Shown here piece by piece: positions 1-7,350 of a stretch of DNA of 53,776 bases; position 1 is the first letter of the stretch, and each line of letters begins with the position of its first letter. Under the pieces are notes generated by a model, which was not told the DNA's origin, searched no databases, and saw only the letters and a list, made by a program, of their open reading frames with translations. The translations under genes and the position numbers were made by a program. The stretch covers positions 1-53,776 of the forward strand of contig NZ_BCQR01000072.1 of the NCBI RefSeq assembly GCF_001552175.1, given 5' to 3'. The stretch comes from Actinomadura kijaniata NBRC 14229 (GTDB lineage: Bacteria > Actinomycetota > Actinomycetes > Streptosporangiales > Streptosporangiaceae).

Positions 1-1115
1 GCCTCCACCGGCCGCAGCCGCGCGACCCGCCGCGCCGCGACCCGCGCCGCCAGCCACGCCGCCGGGACCGTCGCCGCCACCGCCACGACCGGCGGGAACA
101 CGCCCACGCTGAGCGGCAGGTTCGCCGGGATCGCGCCCAGCGCGGTGAACGCCCCGTGCAGCCACCCGCCCAGCAGCATCCCCGCCAGCGCCCCCGGCAC
201 CGCCGCCGCGAGCCCCAGCACCAGCGCCTCACTCCCGATCATCTTGCGGAGCTGCCGCGGCGTCATCGCCACGGCCCGCAGCAGCGCCAGCTCGCGTTCG
301 CGCTGCTGCATGGCCAGGCCGAACGTGCCCACCACCGACAGCAGCGCCACGATCAGCGACGTTCCGCCGAGGGCCGCGCCCATGCTCACCAGCCGGGCCC
401 GCGCCCCGTCCGCGCCCAGGAACTCCACGCGCCCCCGGCCGTCTCCGACCTGCACGACCGCGCCCGACCCGCGCACGGCCTCCCGCACCGCGCCCTCGGC
501 CCCGGCGGGCCACACGCCGACGGCGTTCACCTTCCCGGCCCGGACCGCCAGCCGCCGCGCCTCCCCGGTCGAGAGGAACACGACACGCTGGTGCTCCAGC
601 CGCTCCCTGGTGACGCCCACGACCCGGTAGGACCCGACGCGCGCCCCGACCCCGGGCCCGCCGGCGTCGACCACGATCTCGCCGTCGGCCACCGGGGCCC
701 GCCCGGCCCGCAGCGTGAACGGCGTCAGCGCCGCCGACTCCCAGCCGTGCCCCTCGGCCCCCGTCCCCGGCACCGGGAAGCTGACCTCGGTCACCACCGA
801 GCGCACGCCCGGCACGCCCCGCAGCCGTTCCGCCAGCTCCGCCGGGATCCACGCCCGCGCGGTGTTGGGCTTGCTCTTCACCTTGGTCTTGACCTCGTCC
901 CCCTTCACCTTCCGCTTCTGGAAACGGGTCTCGGGGTCCCCGGCGACGACGATCGGCGCGCCCGCGTACCGTTCGGGCTTCACGGTCCCGCGCAGGCCGG
1001 TGTCCAGCAGCATCCCGCACGCGCACACCATCGCCGCCGCGCAGAACAGCGCGACGAACGCCCCGGCGAACGCGGCCTTGCGGTACCGCAACGTGTTCAA
1101 GGCGAGTGACAGCAT
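1..1115 (-). CDS. ABC transporter permease, FtsX/MacB type (3' end outside window)
   Basis: Membrane permease of a MacB/FtsX-type ABC exporter, which in this family moves lipids, lipoproteins or peptides or transmits force across the membrane. The frame is open from the ATG at 1115 to the window edge, giving about 371 residues without a stop. It begins MLSLALNTLRYRKAAFAG, a typical cytoplasmic start followed by one helix. A large extracellular stretch rich in V, G and R follows (MacB-like periplasmic domain). Near residue 250 come the FtsX helices, including the pattern QQRERELALLRAVAMTPRQL. Full-length relatives are often about 800 residues with two FtsX units, so roughly half is missing. 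The start overlaps the stop of the ATPase gene by one base (TGATG), so the two are translationally coupled. The substrate is unknown. Confidence 0.9.
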   Translation of the reverse strand, partial: MLSLALNTLRYRKAAFAGAFVALFCAAAMVCACGMLLDTGLRGTVKPERYAGAPIVVAGDPETRFQKRKVKGDEVKTKVKSKPNTARAWIPAELAERLRGVPGVRSVVTEVSFPVPGTGAEGHGWESAALTPFTLRAGRAPVADGEIVVDAGGPGVGARVGSYRVVGVTRERLEHQRVVFLSTGEARRLAVRAGKVNAVGVWPAGAEGAVREAVRGSGAVVQVGDGRGRVEFLGADGARARLVSMGAALGGTSLIVALLSVVGTFGLAMQQRERELALLRAVAMTPRQLRKMIGSEALVLGLAAAVPGALAGMLLGGWLHGAFTALGAIPANLPLSVGVFPPVVAVAATVPAAWLAARVAARRVARLRPVE

Positions 1116-1846
1116 CAGGCGTACGCCCCCAGACGGGTCATGCGCTCGGCGACGGCCTCGGCGGACGGCGTGTGCATCGTGTCCACGATCCGCCCGTCCG
1201 CCAGGTAGAGGACGGTGTCGGCGTACGAGGCGGCCACGGGGTCGTGCGTCACCATCACCACCGTCTGCCCCAGCTGGTCGACGGTCTCCCGCAGCAGCCG
1301 CAGCACCTCCCGCGCGGTCATGGTGTCCAGCGCCCCGGTCGGCTCGTCCCCGAACACCACCTCCGGCCGCGTGACCAGCGCCCGCGCGATCGCGACCCGC
1401 TGCTGCTGCCCGCCCGACAGCTGCGCGGGCCGGTGCGACGCCCGCGCGCCGAGACCCACGCGTTCCAGGACCTCGCCGAGCCAGGCCCGGTCGGCCCTCC
1501 GGCGGGCCAGGCGCAGCGGGAGGGTGACGTTCTGCTCGACGGTCAGCGACGGGACCAGGTTGAACGCCTGGAACACGAACCCGATCCGCTGCCGCCGCAG
1601 CTCCGTCAGCCGCGCCTCGCCCATCCCCGACAGCTCCGTGCCGCCGAGGCGCACCCGCCCGGCCGTCGGCCGGTCCAGCCCCGCCGCGCAGTGCAGGAGC
1701 GTGCTCTTGCCCGACCCCGACGGCCCCATCACGGCCGTGAACCGGCCGCGGGGCAGCCCCACCGACACCTCGCGCAGGGCGGCGACCGCCCCGCGCCCCT
1801 TCCCGTACACCCTGCTGACCGCGTCCAGCTCCACCGCATCGCTCAT
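1115..1846 (-). CDS. ABC transporter ATP-binding protein (LolD/MacB class)
   Basis: ATPase subunit that powers the permease encoded just downstream. The 243 residues carry all ABC motifs: Walker A GPSGSGKST near residue 41, Q-loop FVFQAFNLVPSLTVEQN, signature LSGGQQQRVAIARAL near 143, Walker B VVFGDEPTGALD, and the H-loop VMVTHDP. The EPTGALD variant and the LVPSLTVEQNV stretch are typical of the LolD/MacB/FtsE group and not of importers. The gene is first in a two-gene minus-strand operon and divergent from a response regulator. The 81-bp gap between the two contains a perfect palindrome, so the response regulator may control this exporter. That control is inferred from position only. Confidence 0.95.
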   Translation of the reverse strand: MSDAVELDAVSRVYGKGRGAVAALREVSVGLPRGRFTAVMGPSGSGKSTLLHCAAGLDRPTAGRVRLGGTELSGMGEARLTELRRQRIGFVFQAFNLVPSLTVEQNVTLPLRLARRRADRAWLGEVLERVGLGARASHRPAQLSGGQQQRVAIARALVTRPEVVFGDEPTGALDTMTAREVLRLLRETVDQLGQTVVMVTHDPVAASYADTVLYLADGRIVDTMHTPSAEAVAERMTRLGAYA

Positions 1847-1900
1847 GTCTCCAAGCCTGCTGACCTGCGACGTCCCGCAGTAGAGCGCCGATCACGCGGC

Positions 1901-1921
1901 ACCCGTGAATTCCTCACGGGT
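1901..1921. promoter_or_regulatory. Perfect palindrome in ABC/response-regulator divergent region
   Basis: Arms ACCCGTGA (1901-1908) and TCACGGGT (1914-1921) are exact inverse complements around a 5-nt spacer. The site ends 6 nt before the likely GTG of the response regulator and lies 54 nt upstream of the ATPase start. A dimeric regulator site is the simplest reading, and autoregulation by the response regulator is possible. It could also fold as a short 5' leader hairpin that limits ribosome access. Confidence 0.5.
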
Positions 1922-1927
1922 AGGCTC

Positions 1928-2539
1928 GTGATCGTGATCCGGGTTCTGCTCGCCGAAGACCAGCACATCATCCGCGGCGCGCTCGCCGCGCTGCTGAACC
2001 TGGAGGCGGACCTGGAGGTCGTCGCCGAGGCGTCCGACGGCGCCGAGGCCGTCGACAGGGCCCTGGCCCTGCGCCCCGACGTCGCGGTGATGGACATCGA
2101 CATGCCCCGCAAGGACGGCCTGGCGGCGGCGGCCGAGCTCCGCGAGAGGCTGCCCGCCTGCAAGGCCCTGATGCTCACCGCCCACGGCAAGCCCGGCCAC
2201 CTGCGCCGCGCCCTGGACGCGAGGGTCCAGGGCTTCCTGCTCAAGACGGCCCCGCCCGAGGAGCTGGCCGCCGCGATCCGCCGCGTGGCGTCCGGCGAAC
2301 GCGTGCTGGACCCGTCCCTGGCGCTCACCGCGTGGGACCTGTCGGACAACCCCCTGACCCCGCGCGAACGGGACGTCCTCGCGCTGGCCGCCGAGGGCGC
2401 CGAGCCCGACGAGATCGCGACCCGGCTGCACCTGTCGCCCGGCACGGTCCGCAACAACCTGACGGCGATCATCACGAAGCTGAACGCCCGCGGCCGCACC
2501 GACGCGGTCCGCATCGCGACCGGGTCCGGCTGGATCTGA
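1928..2539 (+). CDS. Response regulator, LuxR/NarL family (DesR-like), orphan
   Basis: DNA-binding response regulator of 203 residues. The receiver domain (about 5-120) has the acidic pocket (E10, D11), the phospho-acceptor in VAVMDIDMP (D56), T84 and the invariant lysine in GFLLKTAPPEEL (K106). The C-terminal LuxR helix-turn-helix starts at NPLTPRERDVLALAAEGAEP and ends in a recognition helix with LSPGTVRNNLTAIITKL. The start is chosen as GTG 1928 (GTG 1934 is also possible) because similarity to receivers begins there; the longer open frame upstream is antisense to the ABC genes. No histidine kinase is adjacent. The only kinase in the window is the tandem DesK-like protein at 12111-14168, and pairing with it is speculative. 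Confidence 0.93.
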   Translation: MIVIRVLLAEDQHIIRGALAALLNLEADLEVVAEASDGAEAVDRALALRPDVAVMDIDMPRKDGLAAAAELRERLPACKALMLTAHGKPGHLRRALDARVQGFLLKTAPPEELAAAIRRVASGERVLDPSLALTAWDLSDNPLTPRERDVLALAAEGAEPDEIATRLHLSPGTVRNNLTAIITKLNARGRTDAVRIATGSGWI

Positions 2540-2549
2540 CGGCCGCCCC

Positions 2550-2900
2550 TCAGCGCAGGGCGGCGAGCGCCAGCGAGCCCACCGCCAGGGCGAGGAAGGC
2601 GCCGGGGAACGCGATGTTGTGGAAGACCCGCGCCCGGACGTGCGCGACGACGGCCCCGAGGAAGAACAGCACCAGCCCGGCGGCGGCGGCGGTCCCGAGG
2701 AGCTCCACCCCGAGCAGCCCGAGCAGCAGCCCGCCCGCACCGGCGGCCTTCAGCAGCGCCAGCGCGGGAAGGGCCGACCGGGGCACCCCGACCTCGGCCG
2801 AGTTGGCCAGCACGAACCGGGCCCCGGCCAGGTCGGCGACGGCGATGGCGGCGTTGGCCACGATCGTGGCGACGGTGACGGCGACATAGGCGACGAACAT
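2550..2900 (-). CDS. DoxX-like small membrane protein
   Basis: A 116-residue protein with four predicted membrane helices, beginning MFVAYVAVTVATIVANAAIA. The central motif LLKAAGAGGLLLGLLG and the later ARVFHNIAFPGAFLALAVGSLAL match the DoxX-like family, whose members often accompany stress sigma factors or TetR genes and whose biochemistry is poorly known. The gene starts 3 bp after the stop of the upstream sigma factor gene, and its Shine-Dalgarno (GAGGG) lies inside the end of that gene, so the two form an operon. A second protein of the same family is encoded at 38325-38672, next to a TetR gene. Confidence 0.85.
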   Translation of the reverse strand: MFVAYVAVTVATIVANAAIAVADLAGARFVLANSAEVGVPRSALPALALLKAAGAGGLLLGLLGVELLGTAAAAGLVLFFLGAVVAHVRARVFHNIAFPGAFLALAVGSLALAALR

Positions 2901-2903
2901 CGG

Positions 2904-3737
2904 TCAGCCCTCGATCCGCAGCAGGTCCAGACGCCGCGGGTCGGCGACGACGTCGTAGTGGACGATGAGCCCGTCGACGACCCGGAAGACCAGCGCGAGG
3001 TGCGACCCGACGGCGATCCCGGGCCGCCCGTCGACGGTGACCAGCCGGGCGTTCCTGGCGTTGTCCCGTAGCGCCCGGGTCTCGGCGACGACCTCCCGCG
3101 CGCCCCGGATCCGCTGGGCGGCCCCGGCCGGAACCGCCTGGGGGTCGGCGGTCCGCACCACGTCCGGGTGGAGGACGGCCACGAGCCCGTCGAGGTCGCC
3201 CTGCCGGGCGGCCCGGAGGAACGCCTCCACCACGGGCCGGGCCCGGCCGGGCTCGTCGCCCCCGGGCGCGTCGGCCCGGCGCAGCCGCCCCCGCGCCCGG
3301 CTGGCCAGCTTCTTCGCCGACGCGGGGGAGGTGTCCAGGACGCGGGCGACCTCCTCGAAGGGGACGCCGAACACGTCGTGGAGGATCAGCGCGACCCGCT
3401 GCGGCGGCGTCAGCTCCTCGACGACGACCACCATCGCCGAGGTCAGCTCCCCGGCCAGCGCCACGACCTCCTGCGGGTCGTCGCCCCCGTCCACCGCGGG
3501 AAGCTCCTCGGGCCGCCGGGGGACCTCCCGGGCCCGCCGCAGGAAGTCCAGGCACAGCCGGGTCACCACGGTGGTCAGCCACGCCTGGGTGTTGCGGATC
3601 TCCGCGGGGTCGGCGGCGGCGTACCGCTCCCAGGCCTCCTGCACGACGTCCTGGGCGTCGGCCTCCGAGCCGAGCACCCGGAACGCCACCGCGAGCAGAC
3701 GCGCCCGCTCCCGCTGAAAAACCCCGTTCCGATCCAC
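2904..3737 (-). CDS. ECF RNA polymerase sigma factor with C-terminal SnoaL-like domain
   Basis: Alternative sigma factor of 277 residues. Region 2 (about 5-70) contains FRVLGSEADAQDVVQEAWERY, followed by TQAWLTTVVTRLCLDFLRR. Region 4 (about 105-155) contains LTPPQRVALILHDVFGVPFEE and a helix-turn-helix, TSPASAKKLASRARGRLRR. Residues 165-270 resemble a SnoaL/NTF2-like domain, which in ECF41-type sigma factors modulates activity in place of a separate anti-sigma factor. The start is set at GTG 3737 because AGGGAG lies about 7 nt upstream; the longer ATG-less extension has no ribosome site. A good ECF41-type promoter (3765-3791) precedes it, suggesting autoregulation. A DoxX-like gene follows in the same operon. 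Confidence 0.92.
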   Translation of the reverse strand: MDRNGVFQRERARLLAVAFRVLGSEADAQDVVQEAWERYAAADPAEIRNTQAWLTTVVTRLCLDFLRRAREVPRRPEELPAVDGGDDPQEVVALAGELTSAMVVVVEELTPPQRVALILHDVFGVPFEEVARVLDTSPASAKKLASRARGRLRRADAPGGDEPGRARPVVEAFLRAARQGDLDGLVAVLHPDVVRTADPQAVPAGAAQRIRGAREVVAETRALRDNARNARLVTVDGRPGIAVGSHLALVFRVVDGLIVHYDVVADPRRLDLLRIEG

Positions 3738-3764
3738 AGAACGCTCCCTTCGAGTCACCCACCA

Positions 3765-3791
3765 GACGCACGGCGCCCCCGAAAGGTGACC
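3765..3791 (-). promoter_or_regulatory. Putative ECF41-type promoter of the sigma/DoxX operon
   Basis: Read on the minus strand: GGTCACC (3791-3785), a 16-nt spacer, then CGTC (3768-3765). ECF41 sigma factors are reported to use TGTCACA, 16 nt, CGTC. The match is six bases of the core plus the exact spacing. Transcription would start near 3758, about 20 nt before the GTG start. The same geometry is seen at the other sigma gene in this window. Confidence 0.5.
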
Positions 3792-3839
3792 CACCACGCC
3801 GAACCGGTCCGAGCGAACCCGATCACGGCCGATGATGGA

Positions 3840-4232
3840 GTGGTCCGTGCGCCGGAGGAGGGAACCGCTATCAGATCAGCTCGCGACGACACCTCCAGGG
3901 CGAGGCGGCGCCGGGCCGCGGTCGCGCTCGCCGTGGCCGCCGGAGGCCTGTACCTGGTCGGCCTGTTCCTGCTCGTCCCCTGGGAGAACGACTACCACTC
4001 CTGCAACCTGTGGCGTTACGGCGTTCCCGACCCGCCCGCCGCGCAGGGCCCCGGCTTCGACGACATGGAGCGGAGGGCGTTCCCGCCCCAGGCGACCTGC
4101 CGCTGGGAGGACGGCTCCACGGTGGACCGCGTGCCCTGGTACCTCGGCCTCGGCGTGCTGTTGTGCTCGGCGGCTTCGGTCGGGGCCGCCGTGGCGGGCC
4201 GCCGCGGCGGCCGGGGCGCGACCTCGACGTGA
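3840..4232 (+). CDS. Hypothetical two-helix membrane protein
   Basis: About 130 residues. A basic arginine-rich N-terminus (ARDDTSRARRRRAAVALAV) runs into a first membrane helix, VALAVAAGGLYLVGLFLLV. An outside loop of about 50 residues contains two cysteines (NDYHSCNLWRYG and ATCRWEDGSTVDRVPW), and a second helix with WYLGLGVLLCSAASVGAAVAG follows. The two loop cysteines could form a disulfide. The start is uncertain: GTG 3840 is in frame with only a weak ribosome site, and a strong GGAGGAGGG lies further in with no standard start after it. The gene is divergent from the first sigma operon and convergent with the second sigma gene. I do not recognise a characterised family. Confidence 0.7.
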   Translation: MVRAPEEGTAIRSARDDTSRARRRRAAVALAVAAGGLYLVGLFLLVPWENDYHSCNLWRYGVPDPPAAQGPGFDDMERRAFPPQATCRWEDGSTVDRVPWYLGLGVLLCSAASVGAAVAGRRGGRGATST

Positions 4233-4253
4233 TCCGCTCGGGGCGTCGCGGGC

Positions 4254-5150
4254 TCAGCGGCTCAGCGCGGTCTCCCGCCCCACCCGCGACAGCTTCTCGG
4301 GGTTGACCACGAAGTAGAGCCCGGTGACGAGACCGTCCTCGATCCGCATCGCCGCGACGCCGTGGATCCCCCCGTCGCGTCGCAGGACCAGCGCCGGGTG
4401 GCCGTTGACCTGGACCGGTTCGACCGACGTCCAGGCGCCGACCTTGTTCCAGCCGACGGCCAGCAGGCGGGCCACCTTGTCGGCCCCGGTGATGGGCCGC
4501 CGCACGGCGTGCACGACCCCGCCGCCGTCGCTCAGCAGGACGACGTCGGGTGCGAGGACGTCCAGCAGACCTTGCAGGTCGCCGGTTTCGAGCGCGCGCT
4601 GGAACGCCTGGAGCGCGGCCCGGCTCTCGGCCGGGGAGACGACGTCGCGTGGCCGGCGGGCGGCGACGTGCGCCCGTGCCCGGTGGGCGATCTGGCGGAC
4701 GGTGGCCGGGGTCCTGTCGACGGCCTGGGCGATCTCGTCGTAGTCCAGGTCGAACACCTCGCGCAGCACGAACACCGCCCGCTCGGTCGGGCCGAGGGTC
4801 TCCATCACCAGCAGCATCGCCATCGAGACGCTGTCGGCCAGCTCCACGTCCTCGGCCACGTCGGGCGTGGTCAGCAACGGCTCGGGCAGCCACGGCCCCA
4901 CGTAGGACTCCTTGCGGCGGCCGAGCGTCCGCAGCCGGTCCAGCGCCTTCCGGGTGGTGATCCGCACCAGGTAGGCCCGCCGGTCCCGCACCTCGTCCAG
5001 GTCCACGCCCGCCCACCGCAGCCAGACCTCCTGGAGGACGTCCTCGGCGTCGGCGGCCGAGCCGAGCATCTCGTAGGCCACGGTGAACAGCAGATTGCGG
5101 TGGGCCACGAACGCCTCGGTGGCGGCGCCCACGGAATCGCCCTCGCTCAT
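4254..5150 (-). CDS. sigJ: ECF41-type sigma factor (SigJ-like) with SnoaL-like extension
   Basis: Sigma factor of 298 residues. Region 2 includes AYEMLGSAADAEDVLQEVWLRW and RAYLVRITTRKALDRLR. The linker contains ESYVGPWLPEPLL, characteristic of the ECF41/SigJ group. Region 4 includes LGPTERAVFVLREVFDLDYDE and an HTH with RTPATVRQIAHRARAHV. The C-terminal SnoaL-like domain holds the ECF41 signatures SDGGGVVHA (DGGG motif) and VVNPEKLSRV (NPDKL-like motif), which govern activity in studied members. The start at ATG 5150 has GGGAG upstream; the longer reading lacks a ribosome site. It faces a short-chain dehydrogenase gene, matching the known pairing of ECF41 factors with carboxymuconolactone decarboxylase, oxidoreductase or epimerase genes. 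Confidence 0.95.
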   Translation of the reverse strand: MSEGDSVGAATEAFVAHRNLLFTVAYEMLGSAADAEDVLQEVWLRWAGVDLDEVRDRRAYLVRITTRKALDRLRTLGRRKESYVGPWLPEPLLTTPDVAEDVELADSVSMAMLLVMETLGPTERAVFVLREVFDLDYDEIAQAVDRTPATVRQIAHRARAHVAARRPRDVVSPAESRAALQAFQRALETGDLQGLLDVLAPDVVLLSDGGGVVHAVRRPITGADKVARLLAVGWNKVGAWTSVEPVQVNGHPALVLRRDGGIHGVAAMRIEDGLVTGLYFVVNPEKLSRVGRETALSR

Positions 5151-5194
5151 ACCCGGCTCCCGCCCGTCCGTTCTCGACCGTGCTCCTGGCAGAA

Positions 5195-5221
5195 GACTCC
5201 GCAACCCGCCGCTTCGTGACA
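5195..5221 (-). promoter_or_regulatory. Putative autoregulated promoter of the ECF41 sigma gene
   Basis: Minus strand: TGTCACG (5221-5215), 16 nt, AGTC (5198-5195). The -35 element and spacer match the ECF41 promoter; the -10 element differs from CGTC by one base. The start of transcription would be near 5188, about 38 nt upstream of the sigma start codon. Confidence 0.45.
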
Positions 5222-5231
5222 TCCGCGGCCG

Positions 5232-5245
5232 GTGACGTACGTCAC
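5232..5245. promoter_or_regulatory. 14-bp perfect palindrome between two divergent ECF41-type promoters
   Basis: GTGACGTACGTCAC is exactly self-complementary and sits in the 201-bp gap between the sigma gene and the dehydrogenase, between the two predicted promoters. It may be an operator for an additional regulator. The half site GTGAC also resembles the inverse of the TGTCAC -35 element, so it could simply reflect overlapping -35-like sequences. Confidence 0.4.
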
Positions 5246-5256
5246 GTGAACGGCTC

Positions 5257-5283
5257 TGTCACGGGGGACGGGACACCGGCGTC
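5257..5283 (+). promoter_or_regulatory. ECF41-type promoter of the SDR gene
   Basis: TGTCACG at 5257-5263, a spacer of exactly 16 nt, and CGTC at 5280-5283. This fits the ECF41 consensus (TGTCACA, 16 nt, CGTC) apart from the last base of the -35 element. The gene starts about 60 nt downstream of the expected transcription start. It is the best match of the three sites in this region. Confidence 0.6.
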
Positions 5284-5351
5284 TCTTGCTCGTCAGCATG
5301 CCGCGCCGACGATCCGCGCGGCACACGACCCCCACGAGTGAGGACGAAACC

Positions 5352-6113
5352 ATGGCGACCACGAAGGCGCAGCGCCCGGCGGAGCGGACCACGGTGCTGG
5401 TCACCGGCGGCAACAAGGGGCTCGGTTTCGAGGCGGCCCGGCGGCTCGGCGAGCGGGGCTGGACGGTCTTCCTCGGCTCGCGCGACGAGGGCCGGGGACG
5501 GGAGGCCGCCGCCCGGCTGGCCGACGGCGGCGTGGACGTGGTCATGGTCCCGCTGGACGTGACCTCGGACGCGTCGGTGGCCGGCGCGGTGCGGCTCGTC
5601 CGGGAGCACACCGACCGGCTGGACGTACTGATCAACAACGCCGGTACGCCGGGGAACGTCGTCGCGCCCGCGGACGCCACGGCCGAGGAGATCCACGCGG
5701 TCTACGACACCAACGTGTACGGGCCGGTCAGGGTCACGCACGCGTTCCTGCCCCTGCTGCGGGCGGCGGACGAGCCGCGGGTGGTCATGGTGTCCAGCGG
5801 CGGCGGCTCGTTCGCGGTCGTGACCGACCCGGACCAGCCCGTCTCCCGGATGCACGAGCTGGCCTACAGCTCCTCGAAGGCGGCGCTGAACATGATCACC
5901 GTCCGGTACGCCCAGGCGCTGCCGGACATCAGGTTCAACGTCGCCACCCCCGGGGAGGTCGCCAACCGGAAGTTCGCCGCCACCGACATGAACCACCACA
6001 CCGGCGAGCTGACGGTCACCGAGGGCACCGACTCGATCGTCCGGCTCGCGACGCTCGGCGCCGACGGGCCGACCGGGATCTTCGTCGACCGCCTCGGCCC
6101 CGTCGCGTGGTGA
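5352..6113 (+). CDS. Short-chain dehydrogenase/reductase, ECF41 partner
   Basis: NAD(P)-dependent oxidoreductase of 253 residues. It has the Rossmann signature TGGNKGLGF near residue 17, the NNAG motif (VLINNAGTPGN), and the catalytic serine and tyrosine-lysine in VMVSSGGGSF and YSSSKAALN. The GGNKGLGFEAARRL start resembles the plant-type carbonyl reductase and menthol dehydrogenase-like branch often seen in actinomycetes. ATG 5352 is preceded by GAGGAC. The gene is divergent from the ECF41 sigma gene and has its own ECF41-type promoter, so it is probably the main target of that sigma factor. The substrate cannot be told from the sequence. Confidence 0.93.
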   Translation: MATTKAQRPAERTTVLVTGGNKGLGFEAARRLGERGWTVFLGSRDEGRGREAAARLADGGVDVVMVPLDVTSDASVAGAVRLVREHTDRLDVLINNAGTPGNVVAPADATAEEIHAVYDTNVYGPVRVTHAFLPLLRAADEPRVVMVSSGGGSFAVVTDPDQPVSRMHELAYSSSKAALNMITVRYAQALPDIRFNVATPGEVANRKFAATDMNHHTGELTVTEGTDSIVRLATLGADGPTGIFVDRLGPVAW

Positions 6114-6118
6114 CCGCG

Positions 6119-6135
6119 CGCCCGGTCCCCGGGCG
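6119..6135 (+). terminator. Hairpin after the SDR gene
   Basis: CGCCCGG (6119-6125) and CCGGGCG (6129-6135) form a 7-bp GC stem with a 3-nt loop, 6 nt after the SDR stop. There is no U-run, as is usual in high-GC actinomycetes. Confidence 0.4.
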
Positions 6136-6201
6136 GCGGCACGGCATCCTTGGACCCTGACCGCGTGCCCGGCGCGGGGCCGGGCGATGGGAGGGGCCGA
6201 G

Positions 6202-7044
6202 ATGAGCACCGACGACGCCACCGCGACGGCGGCCGGCAAGGCGCGGTCGATGCCGCCGGTGTTCGCGGCCGGGGCCGCCGTGGGGGTGCTGGGCGGGATG
6301 ATCGGCCTGGGCGGGGCGGAGTTCCGGCTGCCGCTGCTGATCGGGGTGTTCGGGTTCGCGGCCCTGGCGGCGGTCATCCTCAACAAGGCGATGAGCCTGA
6401 TCGTGGTGCTGACCGCGCTGCCCGCCCGGCTGGCCGCGGTCCCGGCCGCCGAGGTCGCCGCGCACTGGACGGCGGCGGCCAACCTGCTGGCCGGAAGCCT
6501 GCTGGGGGCCTGGGTCGGGGCGTCGTGGGCGGTGCGGACGCGCACCGCCACCCTCCACCGGGTGCTGGCGGCGCTGATGGTGCTGATGGCCGCGGCACTG
6601 GTCGCGACCCACGCCGCGCCGGGCTCCCTGGCGCTGCCCGGCCCGGTCCAGACGGTCGCCGGGGCGGTGGCCGGGTTCGGGATCGGCGTGGTCGCCGCCA
6701 TCATGGGCGTGGCCGGGGGCGAGCTGCTGATCCCCACGATCGTGCTGCTGTTCGCCGTGGACATCAGGACCGCCGGGAGCCTGTCGCTGGTGGTGTCGCT
6801 GCCCACCATGCTGGTGGCCTTCGCCCGCTACAGCCGGGACGGCAGCTTCGCCGTGCTGGGCGCGCACCGCCGGTTCGTGGCGGTCATGGTCGCCGGGTCG
6901 GTCGCCGGGGCCCTGCTGGGCGGCCTGCTGCTGGGCACCGTCCCCGACCTGGTCCTGATCCCCGCCCTGGCCCTGATCCTGCTGGTCTCGGCGGTGAAGA
7001 CGGCCCGCCACGCCGCCCCGGAGACCGAGAACCGGACCGCCTGA
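6202..7044 (+). CDS. Sulfite exporter TauE/SafE family permease
   Basis: Integral membrane protein of 280 residues with about eight helices in two similar halves. The first half has the family start pattern AAVGVLGGMIGLGGAEFRLPLL. The second half repeats it as VVAAIMGVAGGELLIPTIVLLF, as expected for the internal duplication of TauE/SafE proteins, which export sulfite, sulfoacetate or related organic anions. ATG 6202 follows GGGAGGGG. The gene stands alone between the SDR gene and a DUF1801 gene, and no sulfur-metabolism neighbours identify its substrate. Confidence 0.9.
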   Translation: MSTDDATATAAGKARSMPPVFAAGAAVGVLGGMIGLGGAEFRLPLLIGVFGFAALAAVILNKAMSLIVVLTALPARLAAVPAAEVAAHWTAAANLLAGSLLGAWVGASWAVRTRTATLHRVLAALMVLMAAALVATHAAPGSLALPGPVQTVAGAVAGFGIGVVAAIMGVAGGELLIPTIVLLFAVDIRTAGSLSLVVSLPTMLVAFARYSRDGSFAVLGAHRRFVAVMVAGSVAGALLGGLLLGTVPDLVLIPALALILLVSAVKTARHAAPETENRTA

Positions 7045-7350
7045 CCCGGCCGGGCGTGGTGGGGAGGGGCCGGAAGCCCTCGCCCCGGAACCAGCGGAAC
7101 GTCTCCAGCATGGTCTCCGGGGACCTGTCCGCCCACCGCTCGTCCATGTCCATGGCCTTGAACGCGCTCAGCCACGGGCCGCGTCCTCGGGCGTCGGGGG
7201 CGCTCCGGGACCGGCACCGACCCGTTCTCCGTGGTGGTTTCCGTGGTCGGCACGGAAGCGGCCCGTGCCCCGGCCGGGGGACAGTATGACCACGGAGGTC
7301 GACCCGGCACCACCGGGCGGACCAGGACCCACGAACACCAGGGAGTGACC
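7045..7350. other. Intergenic stretch, possible minus-strand gene remnant
   Basis: No convincing gene. On the minus strand, about 7215 down to 7050, a reading frame gives a natural-looking stretch (WLSAFKAMDMDERWADR, then SPETMLETFRWFRGEGFRPL) with no start or stop in suitable places. It may be the tail of a lost gene or a small protein starting at ATG 7153. I do not recognise a family. The plus strand holds the ribosome site for the next gene and nothing else I can support. Confidence 0.3.

Noticed and set aside
1106..2539. 477-residue version of the response regulator
   Set aside because: The first 270 residues are antisense to the ABC genes; receiver similarity starts at 1928-1934.
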